Shown here piece after piece: positions 54,496-63,062 of a stretch of 64,000 bases of DNA (the first letter of the stretch is position 1; the number at the start of each line of letters is the position of its first letter). Made by a program: the position numbers and the translations under genes. The stretch spans positions 1 through 64,000 of the forward strand of contig NZ_FMCQ01000002.1 of assembly GCF_900091605.1 (NCBI RefSeq). The letters are read 5' to 3'. Below the pieces are notes generated by a model. It ran no database searches. It was not told the origin of the DNA and saw nothing but the letters and a program-made list of their open reading frames with translations. Origin of the DNA: Micromonospora tulbaghiae. GTDB taxonomy: Bacteria; Actinomycetota; Actinomycetes; Mycobacteriales; Micromonosporaceae.

Positions 54496-55503
54496 GTGTC
54501 AAGAGCGTCGATAGACAACTCCCTCGACCAGCTCCGTCGCTACACGCCGGCCGTCGTCGAGCCCACCGACTTCGACCGGTTCTGGCACGCCACCCTCGCC
54601 GCCGCCGCGGCCACCCCGCCGCTCGTCGGCGTCCGTCCCGAACCCACCGGTCTGCGGCTGGTCGACGTGTGGGACGTGACGTTCGCCGGCTTCGCCGGCG
54701 AACCGGTCCGGGCCTGGTACACCCGCCCCGCGGGCGTGTCCACGCCGCTGCCGGCCGTGGTGGAGTACCCGGGCTACGGACGCGGCCGCGGGCTGCCGGG
54801 CGAGCGGCTCACCTGGCCGGTGGCCGGTTACGCCCACCTGCTGGTGGACAACCGGGGACAGGCCGGACTGTTCAGCCGCGGGGACACCCCGGACCCGCAC
54901 GACGCGCCCGGCGGGCCCAGCCCTGCCACACGGGGAATCCTGGCCCCGGACGACTACCACTACCGCCGTCTGATCACCGACGCGGTCCGCGCGGTCGACG
55001 CCGTCCGCGAACTACCCGGGGTGGACCCGGCCCGCGTCGCCGCGGTGGGCAACAGCCAGGGTGGCGGGCTGGCGCTCGCGGCGGCGGGCCTCGTCGACGG
55101 CCTCGCCGCGCTCCTGGTCACCGCCCCGTTCCTGTGCGACATCCAACGCGCCATCGAACTGACCGAGGCTTCCCCCTACGGTGAGATCGCCCGCTACCTG
55201 GCGGTGCACCGCGAGGCGGAGGAGCAGGTCCGGCACACGCTGTCCTATGTCGACGGGGTCAGCTTCGCCCGGCGGGCCACCGCTCCCGCGCACTTCGGGA
55301 TCGGTCTGCGGGACGAGGTCTGCCCACCGAGCACCGGCTTCGCCGCCTACAACCACTACGCCGCCGCCGCATCGGCCACGCCGCTACGGGAGATGCACAC
55401 GTACCCGTTCAACGGCCACGAGGGCGGCGAGGCCGTCCACGTCCGGCGGCAGCTGCGCTGGCTGGACGCGGTGATCCGTCCCGCCGGGACGGCAGCCGGC
55501 TGA
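54496..55503 (+). CDS. CE7 / AXE1-type acetyl xylan esterase
   Basis: The protein is 335 residues and cytoplasmic. The family pattern is complete: FDRFWHATLA, EYPGYGRGRG, the RGQ motif in VDNRGQAGLF, the nucleophile elbow VGNSQGGGLAL, Asp in GLRDEVCPP and His in NGHEGGEA. CE7 enzymes deacetylate imported acetylated xylo-oligosaccharides. The GTG start has no SD and the gene may be leaderless. It is divergent from the importer operon and completes the glucuronoxylan set. Confidence 0.92.
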   Translation: MSRASIDNSLDQLRRYTPAVVEPTDFDRFWHATLAAAAATPPLVGVRPEPTGLRLVDVWDVTFAGFAGEPVRAWYTRPAGVSTPLPAVVEYPGYGRGRGLPGERLTWPVAGYAHLLVDNRGQAGLFSRGDTPDPHDAPGGPSPATRGILAPDDYHYRRLITDAVRAVDAVRELPGVDPARVAAVGNSQGGGLALAAAGLVDGLAALLVTAPFLCDIQRAIELTEASPYGEIARYLAVHREAEEQVRHTLSYVDGVSFARRATAPAHFGIGLRDEVCPPSTGFAAYNHYAAAASATPLREMHTYPFNGHEGGEAVHVRRQLRWLDAVIRPAGTAAG

Positions 55504-55624
55504 CGCACTCACCGCATGCGCGCAGCGGAGCGCCTGGACCTGGGCCGGCGCTCCGGACCAGGCGTCGTGGCGCCTGCGCGGGCACCGTCCGGAGCGACTT
55601 GTCGTCCGCCCCTAGACTGCGCCG

Positions 55625-56155
55625 ATGGATGCTGAATTCGCTGCCAACGCCGCAGCCACCGCAGCGATCTTCGGAGTCTTCGGGATGGCCTGGTTCGGCT
55701 GGGCGCAGGAGGCGCCGCCCAAGGCGTGGCGTCCGTGGCTCGGCGCCGGCTCGGTGCTGTCCCTGACCGCAGCGGTCGTCGGCGGCATCGTCACCGTACG
55801 CACCTGGGACGAGGGCAGCTCCGTGGACGACAGGACGGGGCCGATCTTCGGTGTGATCGTCCTGATCGAGGTGGTCCTCTGTGCCGCCGGCGCGATCTGG
55901 CTCCGGCGGACCGGCCGCGCGCCCCTGGTTCCGGCGTGGATCGCCCTGATCGTCGGTCTGCACTTCTTCCCCCTGGCGCCACTTCTGGGGTATCCGGCCC
56001 TCGCGATCTGGGCCGCGCTCGTCACCCTGGTCGCGGTCGTCAGCGTCACCGTCGCCCGGCGGTACGACCTCACCCCCAGCGCCGTCGTCGGTGCCGGCAC
56101 CGGCGCGACCCTCCTGATCGGAGCGGTGACCGCACTGGTGCACGCGCTCACCTAG
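55625..56155 (+). CDS. Integral membrane protein, hypothetical
   Basis: The protein is 176 residues with about five hydrophobic segments covering most of its length, including AATAAIFGVFGMAWFGWA and LIALIVGLHFFPLAPLLGY-type stretches. It resembles small uncharacterised actinobacterial membrane proteins. Neighbouring genes give no hint of function. Confidence 0.7.
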   Translation: MDAEFAANAAATAAIFGVFGMAWFGWAQEAPPKAWRPWLGAGSVLSLTAAVVGGIVTVRTWDEGSSVDDRTGPIFGVIVLIEVVLCAAGAIWLRRTGRAPLVPAWIALIVGLHFFPLAPLLGYPALAIWAALVTLVAVVSVTVARRYDLTPSAVVGAGTGATLLIGAVTALVHALT

Positions 56156-56350
56156 GCGCACTGCCTGGCGCTGCTGAACAGCCGGGCAGGCCGGCCCGGC
56201 CGGGCGCTGCGGCTCGTCGACGACGGACTGGCCCGGCTGACGGCCGCGCTCGGCCCCGGCGAGCGCCCGCAGGACCTGGCCCGGCTGCGCCGCAACCGGG
56301 CGCAGGTTCACCTTGCGCTGGGCGATCCGGCGCGAGCGCCGGCCGACTGG
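56156..56350 (+). pseudogene. Relic of a tetratricopeptide-repeat gene
   Basis: Directly after the stop at 56153-56155 and in the same frame, the DNA encodes a TPR-like stretch: AHCLALLNSRAGRPGRALRL, then about 15 residues, then DLARLRRNRAQVHLALGD. It has no start codon or SD, and the repeat signal fades after about 60 codons. It looks like the 3' remnant of a lost TPR regulator or signalling gene. Confidence 0.4.
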
Positions 56351-56384
56351 CCCGGCCGCGGGCCGGGAGCGGGTGGGCGGGGAG

Positions 56385-56825
56385 TCAGCAGCCCTGGCGG
56401 CGGCTGTAGATCTGGTGGCGCTGACCAGCCCATCCGATGTAGCCGACCGCCTCGACGCAGTAGTTCGCCGTGCCGGTGACGGCGACCGGGCCGGCGTGAT
56501 AGCTGAAGTCACCGGAATCGGTGTCCGCGCTACCCGAACGGGTGCAGTGCGCGCCCTCGTTCGAACGCTCCGCGCAGCGGTAGATCTGCACGAAGGTGGG
56601 TGCCGGCTTCCCGTATGCCGCGCCGCGGTGGTAGAAGCAGGCGCTGTTGGTGCCCCCGTTGCTGCTGTTGTAGTAGATCACCAGTTCACCGAGCCCGGAC
56701 GACTGCACCTGGCTGTAGGTGATGGTCCCCGAGCAGGAGCCGGCCGCCTGGGCGGCGGGGGCGCCGACCGTCAGGCCCGCCCCGACGGTCACCAGTGCCG
56801 TCAGCATCGAAAGTACGCGCTTCAT
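56385..56825 (-). CDS. Secreted Cys-rich protein, spore-associated protein A (SapA)-like
   Basis: The protein is 146 residues from MKRVLSMLTALVTVGAG, a clear signal peptide ending AAQAA. The mature part has about six Cys and the SapA-like segments LVIYYNSSNGGTNSACFYH and DSGDFSYHAGPV, followed by Cys-containing NYCVEAVG. SapA of streptomycetes is a small exported protein associated with spores; its function is not known. The gene stands alone. Confidence 0.7.
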   Translation of the reverse strand: MKRVLSMLTALVTVGAGLTVGAPAAQAAGSCSGTITYSQVQSSGLGELVIYYNSSNGGTNSACFYHRGAAYGKPAPTFVQIYRCAERSNEGAHCTRSGSADTDSGDFSYHAGPVAVTGTANYCVEAVGYIGWAGQRHQIYSRRQGC

Positions 56826-56933
56826 GAATCCCCGATCTACAGCAAGCAGGTCCATAGTGGATCATAGTCATCCGGTGGCCCTCGGCCCTCCACGGCCCTT
56901 GCGCAGGTCGCCGCATCCATAGGTGCTCACCTA

Positions 56934-56979
56934 TTGACAAACATTGTTAACAATTGGACCCTGCTGAGAGAGCGCTCTC
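56934..56979 (+). promoter_or_regulatory. Promoter/operator region of the GH64 glucanase gene
   Basis: A perfect -35 hexamer ttgaca (56934-56939) is followed by the palindrome attgttaacaat (56943-56954) and by the LacI-type palindrome gagagcgctctc (56968-56979), 28 bases before the start codon. A repressor on either palindrome would block the promoter. No consensus -10 is obvious. Confidence 0.6.
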
Positions 56980-57007
56980 CCGTCCCTGTCTTCAGCGAGG
57001 TGTCGCC

Positions 57008-58600
57008 ATGCGTGTCCGAAGAAAGCTGCTCGCCGCCGCGTCCGCCCTGCTCGCCGGGCTCGCGGGCGCCGTCGTCGCCACGCCCGCCCACGCGGTCGGA
57101 CCGGCGTTGCTGCCCGTCACCGTCACCAACACCACCGGCCGCAGCGAGCCGGTGTTCCTCTATGTCATCGGCGTCCAGCTGTCCTCCGGCCGGCTCGGCT
57201 ACGTCACCTCCGGCGGCGCCTTCGTCCCGTGGACCGGCGGGCAGATCCCGCCGTCGCCCGCGCCGGACGTCTCCATACCGGGCCCCGGCAACGGCGGCAG
57301 CACCACGATCCAGTTCCCCCGTGGCTTCTCCGGCCGGGCCTACTTCGCCCTCGGGCAGAAGCTGAAGTTCCTCCTCACCCCGGACGGGCTGGTGCAGCCC
57401 GCGCCATGGGCGGCCGGTGACGCGAACCGCGACATCCTCTTCGACTGGAGCGAGTTCACCTACAACGACTCCGGGCTGTGGCTCAACAGCTCTCAGGTCG
57501 ACATGTTCGCGATCCCGCACGCGGTCACCGTGACCGGCGCCGACGGCGTCACCAAGCGCACCGGCGACGTGGTGGCCAACGGACGCAACGCGGTCATCGA
57601 CGGGATCCGGGCGCAGCCGGGCTGGGCCGGCACCGTCTACACCCGCTCCGACGGGACCGTGCTGCGCGTCCTGGCTCCGGGCAAGGCGGCCGGGGCCGGC
57701 CTGCTGAGCGCCACCTACCTCGACTCCTACATCGCCTCCGCCTGGAACGCGTACACCACGAAGACGCTGACCGTGGCGCCCTTCGCCGACCAGCCGGCCA
57801 TCCGGTACTACGGCCGCACCTCGGGCAACACCATGACCTTCACCAACGGCAGCGGCCAGGTGGTCGCCTCCTTCAACCGGCCCTCCTCGGCCAGCGTCTG
57901 GGGCTGCGACGGCGACCTGCCCGCGCCGAACGACCAGGTGGTCGGCCCGATCTCGCGTACGCTCTGCGCCGCCCTCAACCGGGGCACGCTCGGCACCGCC
58001 GACACCCAGCCCGGCACCAACGCCGCCGACTTCTACCGCAACAACCCCACCAACCAGTACGCCCGCCTGATCCACGCCAACATGACCGACGGCCGGGCGT
58101 ACGCGTTCGCCTTCGACGACGTCGGCGGATTCGAGTCGCTGGTGCACGACGGCGACCCCCGTTCGGCCGGACTGATCCTCAGCCCGTTCACCGGCGGTGG
58201 CGGCGGCACCCCGACCACCGGGGTGCCCGTGGTCAGCAACTGGAACAACAAGTGCATCGACGTGCCGAGTTCCAACTTCGTCGACCGCGCGCCGCTGCAG
58301 ATGTGGAACTGCAACAACACAAACGCGCAGAAGTGGACGTTCAGCGGCACGGCGCTGAAGAGCCAGAACAACAAGTGCATGGACATCGACGCCGGGTCCA
58401 CCGCCAACGGGGCGGTGGTGCAGCTCTACACCTGCAACGGCACCGGCGCCCAGCAGTTCACCCTGAACGCGGCCGGAGACCTGGTCAACCTGCAGGCCAA
58501 CAAGTGCGTCGACATCAAGGACTGGAACGGCGGCGACGGCGCGAGGCTCCAGCTCCGGGACTGCGCGGGCACGGCCAACCAGAAGTGGCGCAAGGGCTGA
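57008..58600 (+). CDS. Secreted GH64 beta-1,3-glucanase with ricin-type (CBM13) domain
   Basis: The protein is 530 residues from the ATG at 57008, seven bases behind cgagg. A signal peptide ends in THAHA-like PAHAV. The catalytic domain (about 30-395) matches GH64 laminaripentaose-producing glucanases: LPVTVTNTTGRSEPVFLYV, FDWSEFTYND, LWLNSSQVDMF and WGCDGDLPAPND. After a Gly-rich linker comes a ricin trefoil with NNKCIDVPS, NNKCMDID and ANKCVDIKD repeats. It degrades fungal or laminarin-type beta-1,3-glucan. Confidence 0.92.
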   Translation: MRVRRKLLAAASALLAGLAGAVVATPAHAVGPALLPVTVTNTTGRSEPVFLYVIGVQLSSGRLGYVTSGGAFVPWTGGQIPPSPAPDVSIPGPGNGGSTTIQFPRGFSGRAYFALGQKLKFLLTPDGLVQPAPWAAGDANRDILFDWSEFTYNDSGLWLNSSQVDMFAIPHAVTVTGADGVTKRTGDVVANGRNAVIDGIRAQPGWAGTVYTRSDGTVLRVLAPGKAAGAGLLSATYLDSYIASAWNAYTTKTLTVAPFADQPAIRYYGRTSGNTMTFTNGSGQVVASFNRPSSASVWGCDGDLPAPNDQVVGPISRTLCAALNRGTLGTADTQPGTNAADFYRNNPTNQYARLIHANMTDGRAYAFAFDDVGGFESLVHDGDPRSAGLILSPFTGGGGGTPTTGVPVVSNWNNKCIDVPSSNFVDRAPLQMWNCNNTNAQKWTFSGTALKSQNNKCMDIDAGSTANGAVVQLYTCNGTGAQQFTLNAAGDLVNLQANKCVDIKDWNGGDGARLQLRDCAGTANQKWRKG

Positions 58601-58612
58601 CCGGCCGTGCGA

Positions 58613-58650
58613 CGGTGGCGGGGGCCGACCGCGAGTCGTCCCCGCCGCCG
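58613..58650 (+). terminator. Hairpin terminator after the GH64 gene
   Basis: An 11-bp stem (58613-58623 with 58640-58650, one G-U pair) and 16-base loop start 12 bases past the stop codon. Confidence 0.55.
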
Positions 58651-58800
58651 GCAGGGTGACGGAAGTGTCGACCACCGGGCGAGCCGGCGCGCGCCGCCTG
58701 CTCGCTGCGACCGGGCGGCGAGGATCCGTGATCGGCGACGTGGCGGCCGCTCGGCGTTGGATGATGGCGTGAGTCGTCCATGCACGAGAGGCTGCGGTGA

Positions 58801-59172
58801 ATGACCGAGCATTTGCGGGCGCGCCCGGCACGCGAGGTGCTCGACGAGCATCTGCGCCTGTCGAACGAGGGCCGGTTCGCCGAGGACATCGAGCGCAACG
58901 TGTCGCCGGACTGCCTTGTCCTCGATCGTAGGGGAGTGTTCCGGGGGCACGCCGGGGTGCGGAAACTGGCGCAGTGGCTGAGCGCGGAGCTTCCGGGCGC
59001 CCACTTCACCTACACGACAGTGCTGATCGAGGATCGGATCGGGTTCCTGGAGTGGACCGCCGACGCACCGGGCGCGCGGGTCCGCGACGGCGCCGACTCG
59101 TACGTCATCGAGGACGGCTGGATCGTCGCGCAGACCATTCACTACACGGTGGAGTCGACCGCCGGAGCCTGA
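58801..59172 (+). CDS. SnoaL-like / NTF2-fold protein
   Basis: The protein is 123 residues from the ATG at 58801, behind gagagg. It has the NTF2-fold pattern VLDEHLRLSNEGRFAEDIERN, RGVFRGHAGVRKLAQWL and IGFLEWTADA. Related proteins are small-molecule binders, isomerases or cyclases; function unknown. Short spacing to a convergent DUF4440-like gene that has the same fold. Confidence 0.75.
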   Translation: MTEHLRARPAREVLDEHLRLSNEGRFAEDIERNVSPDCLVLDRRGVFRGHAGVRKLAQWLSAELPGAHFTYTTVLIEDRIGFLEWTADAPGARVRDGADSYVIEDGWIVAQTIHYTVESTAGA

Positions 59173-59186
59173 GCGGGTCCGAGCGC

Positions 59187-59543
59187 TCACCGGACCGGGA
59201 CGAAGGTGGCGGCCAACACCCGCCAGGTGCCGTCCTCACGCACCCACAGCCGGGTGTAGCGCAACCGCGCGGACACGACGGCCCCGCCCTGAACCGCGTC
59301 CACCGCGGCGACCGTGCGGGTCACCCCGGTCTCACCGTCGTCCTGGACGTCGAGCGACTCCTCCACCAGTTCGGTGATCCGCAGGGCACCCGAGCGGTAA
59401 CTCTCCAGGTCGTCCTCCTTGGTGAAGACCGTGCCGTCCGGTCCGGCACCCACGACCCGGGGGTGCAGAAGCGCGTCGAGAGACTCGACATCGGCGGCAC
59501 GCTGAGCGGCTTGGAGCCGCCGTTCCGCAGCACGGAGATCCAT
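59187..59543 (-). CDS. DUF4440-type NTF2-fold protein
   Basis: The protein is 118 residues from the ATG at 59543, behind ggagagg; an in-frame upstream extension to 59636 looks non-coding. It has the pattern LRAAERRLQAAQRAADVESLDALL, then GTVFTKEDDLESYRSG and TRLWVREDGTWRVLAATFV. Function unknown. Confidence 0.75.
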   Translation of the reverse strand: MDLRAAERRLQAAQRAADVESLDALLHPRVVGAGPDGTVFTKEDDLESYRSGALRITELVEESLDVQDDGETGVTRTVAAVDAVQGGAVVSARLRYTRLWVREDGTWRVLAATFVPVR

Positions 59544-59651
59544 CCACCGATCCTCTCCGGCGCCCCGCGCCACGACAAGCGGGTTAGCTCGCGGCAGAAC
59601 GGCAACGCTGCGGGCCCACACGCTGTTCGCTGACATCTACCATCCTTGATC

Positions 59652-60692
59652 ATGATCTCGACCGTGTGGCGGATACTCACCCGCCAGATCGACCCCAACC
59701 CGGCGCAGGACGACGCCCTGCTGCGCGAGGCGTGCACGCAGGCGCGGTACGGCTCCGACATCGGACCGGCCCGGAAGGCTCTGGCCGCCACCCGGGACGA
59801 CTACGACCGCCGGGCACGGTACGTCCGTGTGCTGGCCGAATCGACCGCTCGCGGGCTGGGATCGCGGGTCGACCGTACGACCGGCCGGGTCGACACCACA
59901 GACGCGTGGACCGATCGCTGGGCCTCTCGCGCGCCCGCCGATCCGGACGCCCAGCTCGTCCGTGCCCGTTCGCTGATGGCACGGGCGTGGGAGGTGCGCG
60001 GCGGGGACTGGGCCTCCAACGTACGCCGGGAGCAGTGGGCCGAGTTCCACCGCCTGCTGGACCTGGCCCGGCAGGTGAACGATGTCGCGATGCGGCTCGC
60101 ACCGGCCGACCCCACCCCGTGGGCGCACCGGCTCAATCTCATGATCGACGAGAGTGCGCCACTGGAGGACGTCGAGGAGACGTGGCGTGAGCTGACCAAG
60201 CGGGATCCCCGGCACCATCAGGGCCACGTCTTCAAACTGACCTACCACTGCCGGAAATGGAGCGGCTCGCACGAGGCGATGTTCGGCTTCGCCCGCTCGG
60301 TCGCCGCCACGGCGCCCACCGGCTCACCACTACTCGTGCTGCCGGTGCGGGCCGCCGCGGAGTGGGCGCTGTGGGAGCAGGATCGCGAACCCCACGGCGG
60401 TACCGCCGAGGAGATCGGCGAGCGGTGGCGACAGGATCCGGTCATGCAGTCGGATCTCGACAACGCGCTGAACCGGTGGTTCCACCAGCCGGCGGCCCGG
60501 CACGCCGACTGGCTCGACGACGCGAACTTCCTGGCGTACGGGCTGGTGCGCACCGGCCGCGACGCCGAGGCCGCGCCGGTGTTCGCGTCGATCGGCCGGT
60601 ACGTGACCGGCGTTCCGTGGGCCTGGTGGGGCGACGAGCGGCACGACGCCGTCTTCCTCCGGGCCCGTCGCCGCGCCCTCCGCGCCGCCTGA
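59652..60692 (+). CDS. Hypothetical TPR-like helical protein
   Basis: The protein is 346 residues, soluble and almost entirely helical by composition, with many Trp, Arg and Ala. I do not recognise the family with certainty; it resembles uncharacterised streptomycete proteins with tetratricopeptide-like helices (ARSLMARAWEVRGG, LARQVNDVAMRLAPADPTPW, VFKLTYHCRKWSGSHEAMFGFARSVA). No SD precedes the ATG. Neighbours give no clue. Confidence 0.65.
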   Translation: MISTVWRILTRQIDPNPAQDDALLREACTQARYGSDIGPARKALAATRDDYDRRARYVRVLAESTARGLGSRVDRTTGRVDTTDAWTDRWASRAPADPDAQLVRARSLMARAWEVRGGDWASNVRREQWAEFHRLLDLARQVNDVAMRLAPADPTPWAHRLNLMIDESAPLEDVEETWRELTKRDPRHHQGHVFKLTYHCRKWSGSHEAMFGFARSVAATAPTGSPLLVLPVRAAAEWALWEQDREPHGGTAEEIGERWRQDPVMQSDLDNALNRWFHQPAARHADWLDDANFLAYGLVRTGRDAEAAPVFASIGRYVTGVPWAWWGDERHDAVFLRARRRALRAA

Positions 60693-60839
60693 CCGCAGGC
60701 GAGGCCGTCGCGGCCACAGTCGATTCCCCCTCGGAGGAGCCGTTCTTACCACTCTCTTACGGGACAGCGGCCGGGCGTACGTGGAGCGTCGCGGGGCGCG
60801 ATGCTGAGGTCCGGCCACCAATCCGGGAAGAGGGTCACC

Positions 60840-61976
60840 ATGGGATCACCGGCACGGTACGGGCTGTCGGTAGCGACAGTCTCCACTCTGGTGGCGGGCG
60901 TGCTGCTCCCGCCGGTCGCGCCGGTCGCCGCCGCGACTCCTTCGACGTGGACGGCGACGGTTCCCGCGCTGATCCACGAGAGCCGGCTGACCGACGTGGC
61001 TGCCACCGGCCCGGCCAACGCCTGGTCCGTCGGCTACCAGGCGTCCACCTACACGGGGTACTCGATCGACCAGCCGTACGCCCTGCTGCAGTGGAACGGG
61101 CGGGCGTGGACGGAGCGGCGGCTGCCGCACGAGGCGCATGTGCTGTACAAGGTGGACGCGGCGAGCGCCCGGGACGTCTGGACGGTGGGCGTCCGGCGCG
61201 TCGGCGAGTCGTACGCCGGGCACTTCGACGGCGCAACCTGGACGGCGCACGCGCCGTGGCCCGCCCCGGCCGGGACCTCGGAGCTGCTGGACGTGGCCGC
61301 CACGGGCGGCGGACGGGCGGTGTTCGTCGGTCACGACGGCGGCCGGCCGCTGGTCGTGGAAGGCGGCACCGGTCGGTTCGGCCGGGTCGCGGTACCGGGG
61401 ACGGAAGGGCTCAACGGTGTCCTGCGGGCGGTCTCCCGGACTCCCGACGGTGGTGTGTTCGCCGCCGGTGAACGGTACGTCGCCGACGCGCCCTACCCGG
61501 AGCCGATGATCGCGCAGCGCGTCGGCGGGTCGTGGCGGGTGGCGCCACTGCCGCCGATCCCGAGCACCCGGCTCACCGGCGTGTGGGCCCGCTCGTCGAC
61601 CGACGCCTGGGCGGTCGGCACCCAGGACTACGACTCCGCGCCGAAGCCGGTCATCCTGCACTGGGACGGCCGGACGTGGCAGCGGGTGGCCGGACCGGCA
61701 TCGGCCGGCTGGGTGTACGCGGTCGCGGGCGACGCGAACGGCAACGTCTGGATCAGCGGCACGAATCCGATCCCGCCGTACGTCGAGTACCCGGGCACGC
61801 TGTTGCTGCGCTACACCGTCGGGCGGTGGAGTGTCGCGTACGGACCGAAGGTCGACGGCAACGACCCGAGCCTGGACGCCCTGGCCGGCATCCCGGGAAC
61901 CTCGTCGTTCTGGGGGAGCGGCACCGTGTCGACCGCCGGGCTCCGCCTCACCGCCGTGATCGAGCGGACCAGGTGA
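60840..61976 (+). CDS. Secreted beta-propeller protein, hypothetical
   Basis: The protein is 378 residues from the ATG at 60840, behind ggaagaggg. A signal peptide ends APVAAATP. The mature part has repeated blades of the type LTDVAATGPANAWSVGYQ, then LLQWNGRAWTERRLP, WTVGVRR, LTGVWARSSTDAWAVG and ILHWDGRTWQRV. This is the pattern of secreted propeller proteins common in actinomycetes (Asp-box/Kelch-like). The function is unknown. No enzymatic residues can be named. Confidence 0.72.
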   Translation: MGSPARYGLSVATVSTLVAGVLLPPVAPVAAATPSTWTATVPALIHESRLTDVAATGPANAWSVGYQASTYTGYSIDQPYALLQWNGRAWTERRLPHEAHVLYKVDAASARDVWTVGVRRVGESYAGHFDGATWTAHAPWPAPAGTSELLDVAATGGGRAVFVGHDGGRPLVVEGGTGRFGRVAVPGTEGLNGVLRAVSRTPDGGVFAAGERYVADAPYPEPMIAQRVGGSWRVAPLPPIPSTRLTGVWARSSTDAWAVGTQDYDSAPKPVILHWDGRTWQRVAGPASAGWVYAVAGDANGNVWISGTNPIPPYVEYPGTLLLRYTVGRWSVAYGPKVDGNDPSLDALAGIPGTSSFWGSGTVSTAGLRLTAVIERTR

Positions 61977-61994
61977 GGGCAGTCGTCGACCGGA

Positions 61995-62543
61995 CTACGG
62001 CCCGGTCGCCAGCACGGACCGGGTGAGCGCCGTCAACCCCGCTTCCCAGCGTTCGTCGGGCCAGTCGCGCAGGTGCTCCACCAGATCGCTGCGCACGGCT
62101 GCCAGCAGGGCGTGGGCGAGGTAGTCGGCCGACTCCGGACCCCGGGCCTGGGACACGACGGCGGTCAGCGTGGTGTGCCAGTGCTCGTACGACTCGGTGC
62201 GGTAGGGGCTGCCGTCGCCCGCGTTCTCCAGGGCCAGCGTCAGCACCCGGTTGGCCTGCTTGAACCGGACCAGTTCCCGCAGCAGGTGCAGGGCGCGGTC
62301 CGCCGGCGAGTCGCCGGGCAGGCCCGCCGTGAGTGTCGCCTGTAGCTGTTCGCCGCGTGCGGTGTAGAGGGCGCGGATGAGCCCCGACCGGTCACCGAAG
62401 TGCCGGAACAGGGTGCCCTTGCCCACACCGGCGGCAGCGGCCACGTCGTCCATGGAGATCCGGTCGGGGTCGGTCGCCGCCTCGAACAGCCGGTCGGCGG
62501 CGGCGAGCACCGCCTCCCGATTCCGCGCCGCGTCAGCCCGCAT
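61995..62543 (-). CDS. TetR-family repressor
   Basis: The protein is 182 residues. The N-terminal HTH is typical: NREAVLAAADRLFEAATDP, MDDVAAAAGVGKGTLFRHFG. The C-terminal part resembles the SbtR-like regulators. It is divergent from a SnoaL-NmrA pair, and the 105-bp gap between them holds two matching palindromic sites, so it should repress that pair and itself until a ligand binds. Confidence 0.9.
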   Translation of the reverse strand: MRADAARNREAVLAAADRLFEAATDPDRISMDDVAAAAGVGKGTLFRHFGDRSGLIRALYTARGEQLQATLTAGLPGDSPADRALHLLRELVRFKQANRVLTLALENAGDGSPYRTESYEHWHTTLTAVVSQARGPESADYLAHALLAAVRSDLVEHLRDWPDERWEAGLTALTRSVLATGP

Positions 62544-62562
62544 CCCTGCCCCCTCCGCAAAC

Positions 62563-62604
62563 GGACCGCCAGTCCGCTATGGTGAAGTGGACCGGCCGTC
62601 CGCT
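62563..62604. promoter_or_regulatory. Twin TetR operator sites
   Basis: Two imperfect palindromes with the same core, ggaccgccagtccgct (62563-62578) and ggaccggccgtccgct (62589-62604), lie 26 bp apart in the divergent gap. They differ at two positions only. Confidence 0.65.
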
Positions 62605-62648
62605 TATCGTAGATCACCGCGGCGGCCCGCCGACCGGAAGGAACAACA

Positions 62649-63062
62649 GTGCCGAGCACCGCCCCCGACGTTTTCCACCAGGCCCTGGAGCATCTGTTCG
62701 CCAAGGACATGCCGGGCTTCATCGCCCTGTTCGCCGACGACGCCGTCATGGAGTTCCCGTTCGCGCCGCCCGGGCGGCCGAGCCGGGTGGCCGGCCGCGC
62801 CGAGCTGCACGACTACCTCATCGACTACCCGCAGACCCTGGACATCCGGGAGCTCGCCGACGTCACAGTGCACGAGACAGCGGACCCGGAGGTGATCGTC
62901 GCCGAGTTCACCGCCACCGGCGTCGTCGTCGCCACGGGCGAGCCGTACCGGCTGCGGTACATCGCCGTCCTCACCGTCCGGGCCGGGCGCATCGCGTACT
63001 ACCGCGACTACTGGAACCCGCTGGCCGTGCAGGAGCTGTTCGGCGAGGGAGCGCGCGCATGA
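62649..63062 (+). CDS. SnoaL-like NTF2-fold protein
   Basis: The protein is 137 residues from the GTG at 62649, behind ggaagga. It has the pattern HQALEHLFAKDMPGFIALFADDA, AGRAELHDYL and VRAGRIAYYRDYWNPLAVQE, the ending usual for SnoaL-like proteins next to NmrA-type reductases. Its stop overlaps the next gene by ATGA, so the two are co-translated and probably act together. Confidence 0.88.
   Translation: MPSTAPDVFHQALEHLFAKDMPGFIALFADDAVMEFPFAPPGRPSRVAGRAELHDYLIDYPQTLDIRELADVTVHETADPEVIVAEFTATGVVVATGEPYRLRYIAVLTVRAGRIAYYRDYWNPLAVQELFGEGARA

Noticed and set aside
53489..54502. A single fused permease reading across 52547-54502
   Set aside because: The first part of that frame is an out-of-frame shadow of the LplB-like permease; two separate permeases with GTGA overlap explain the region.
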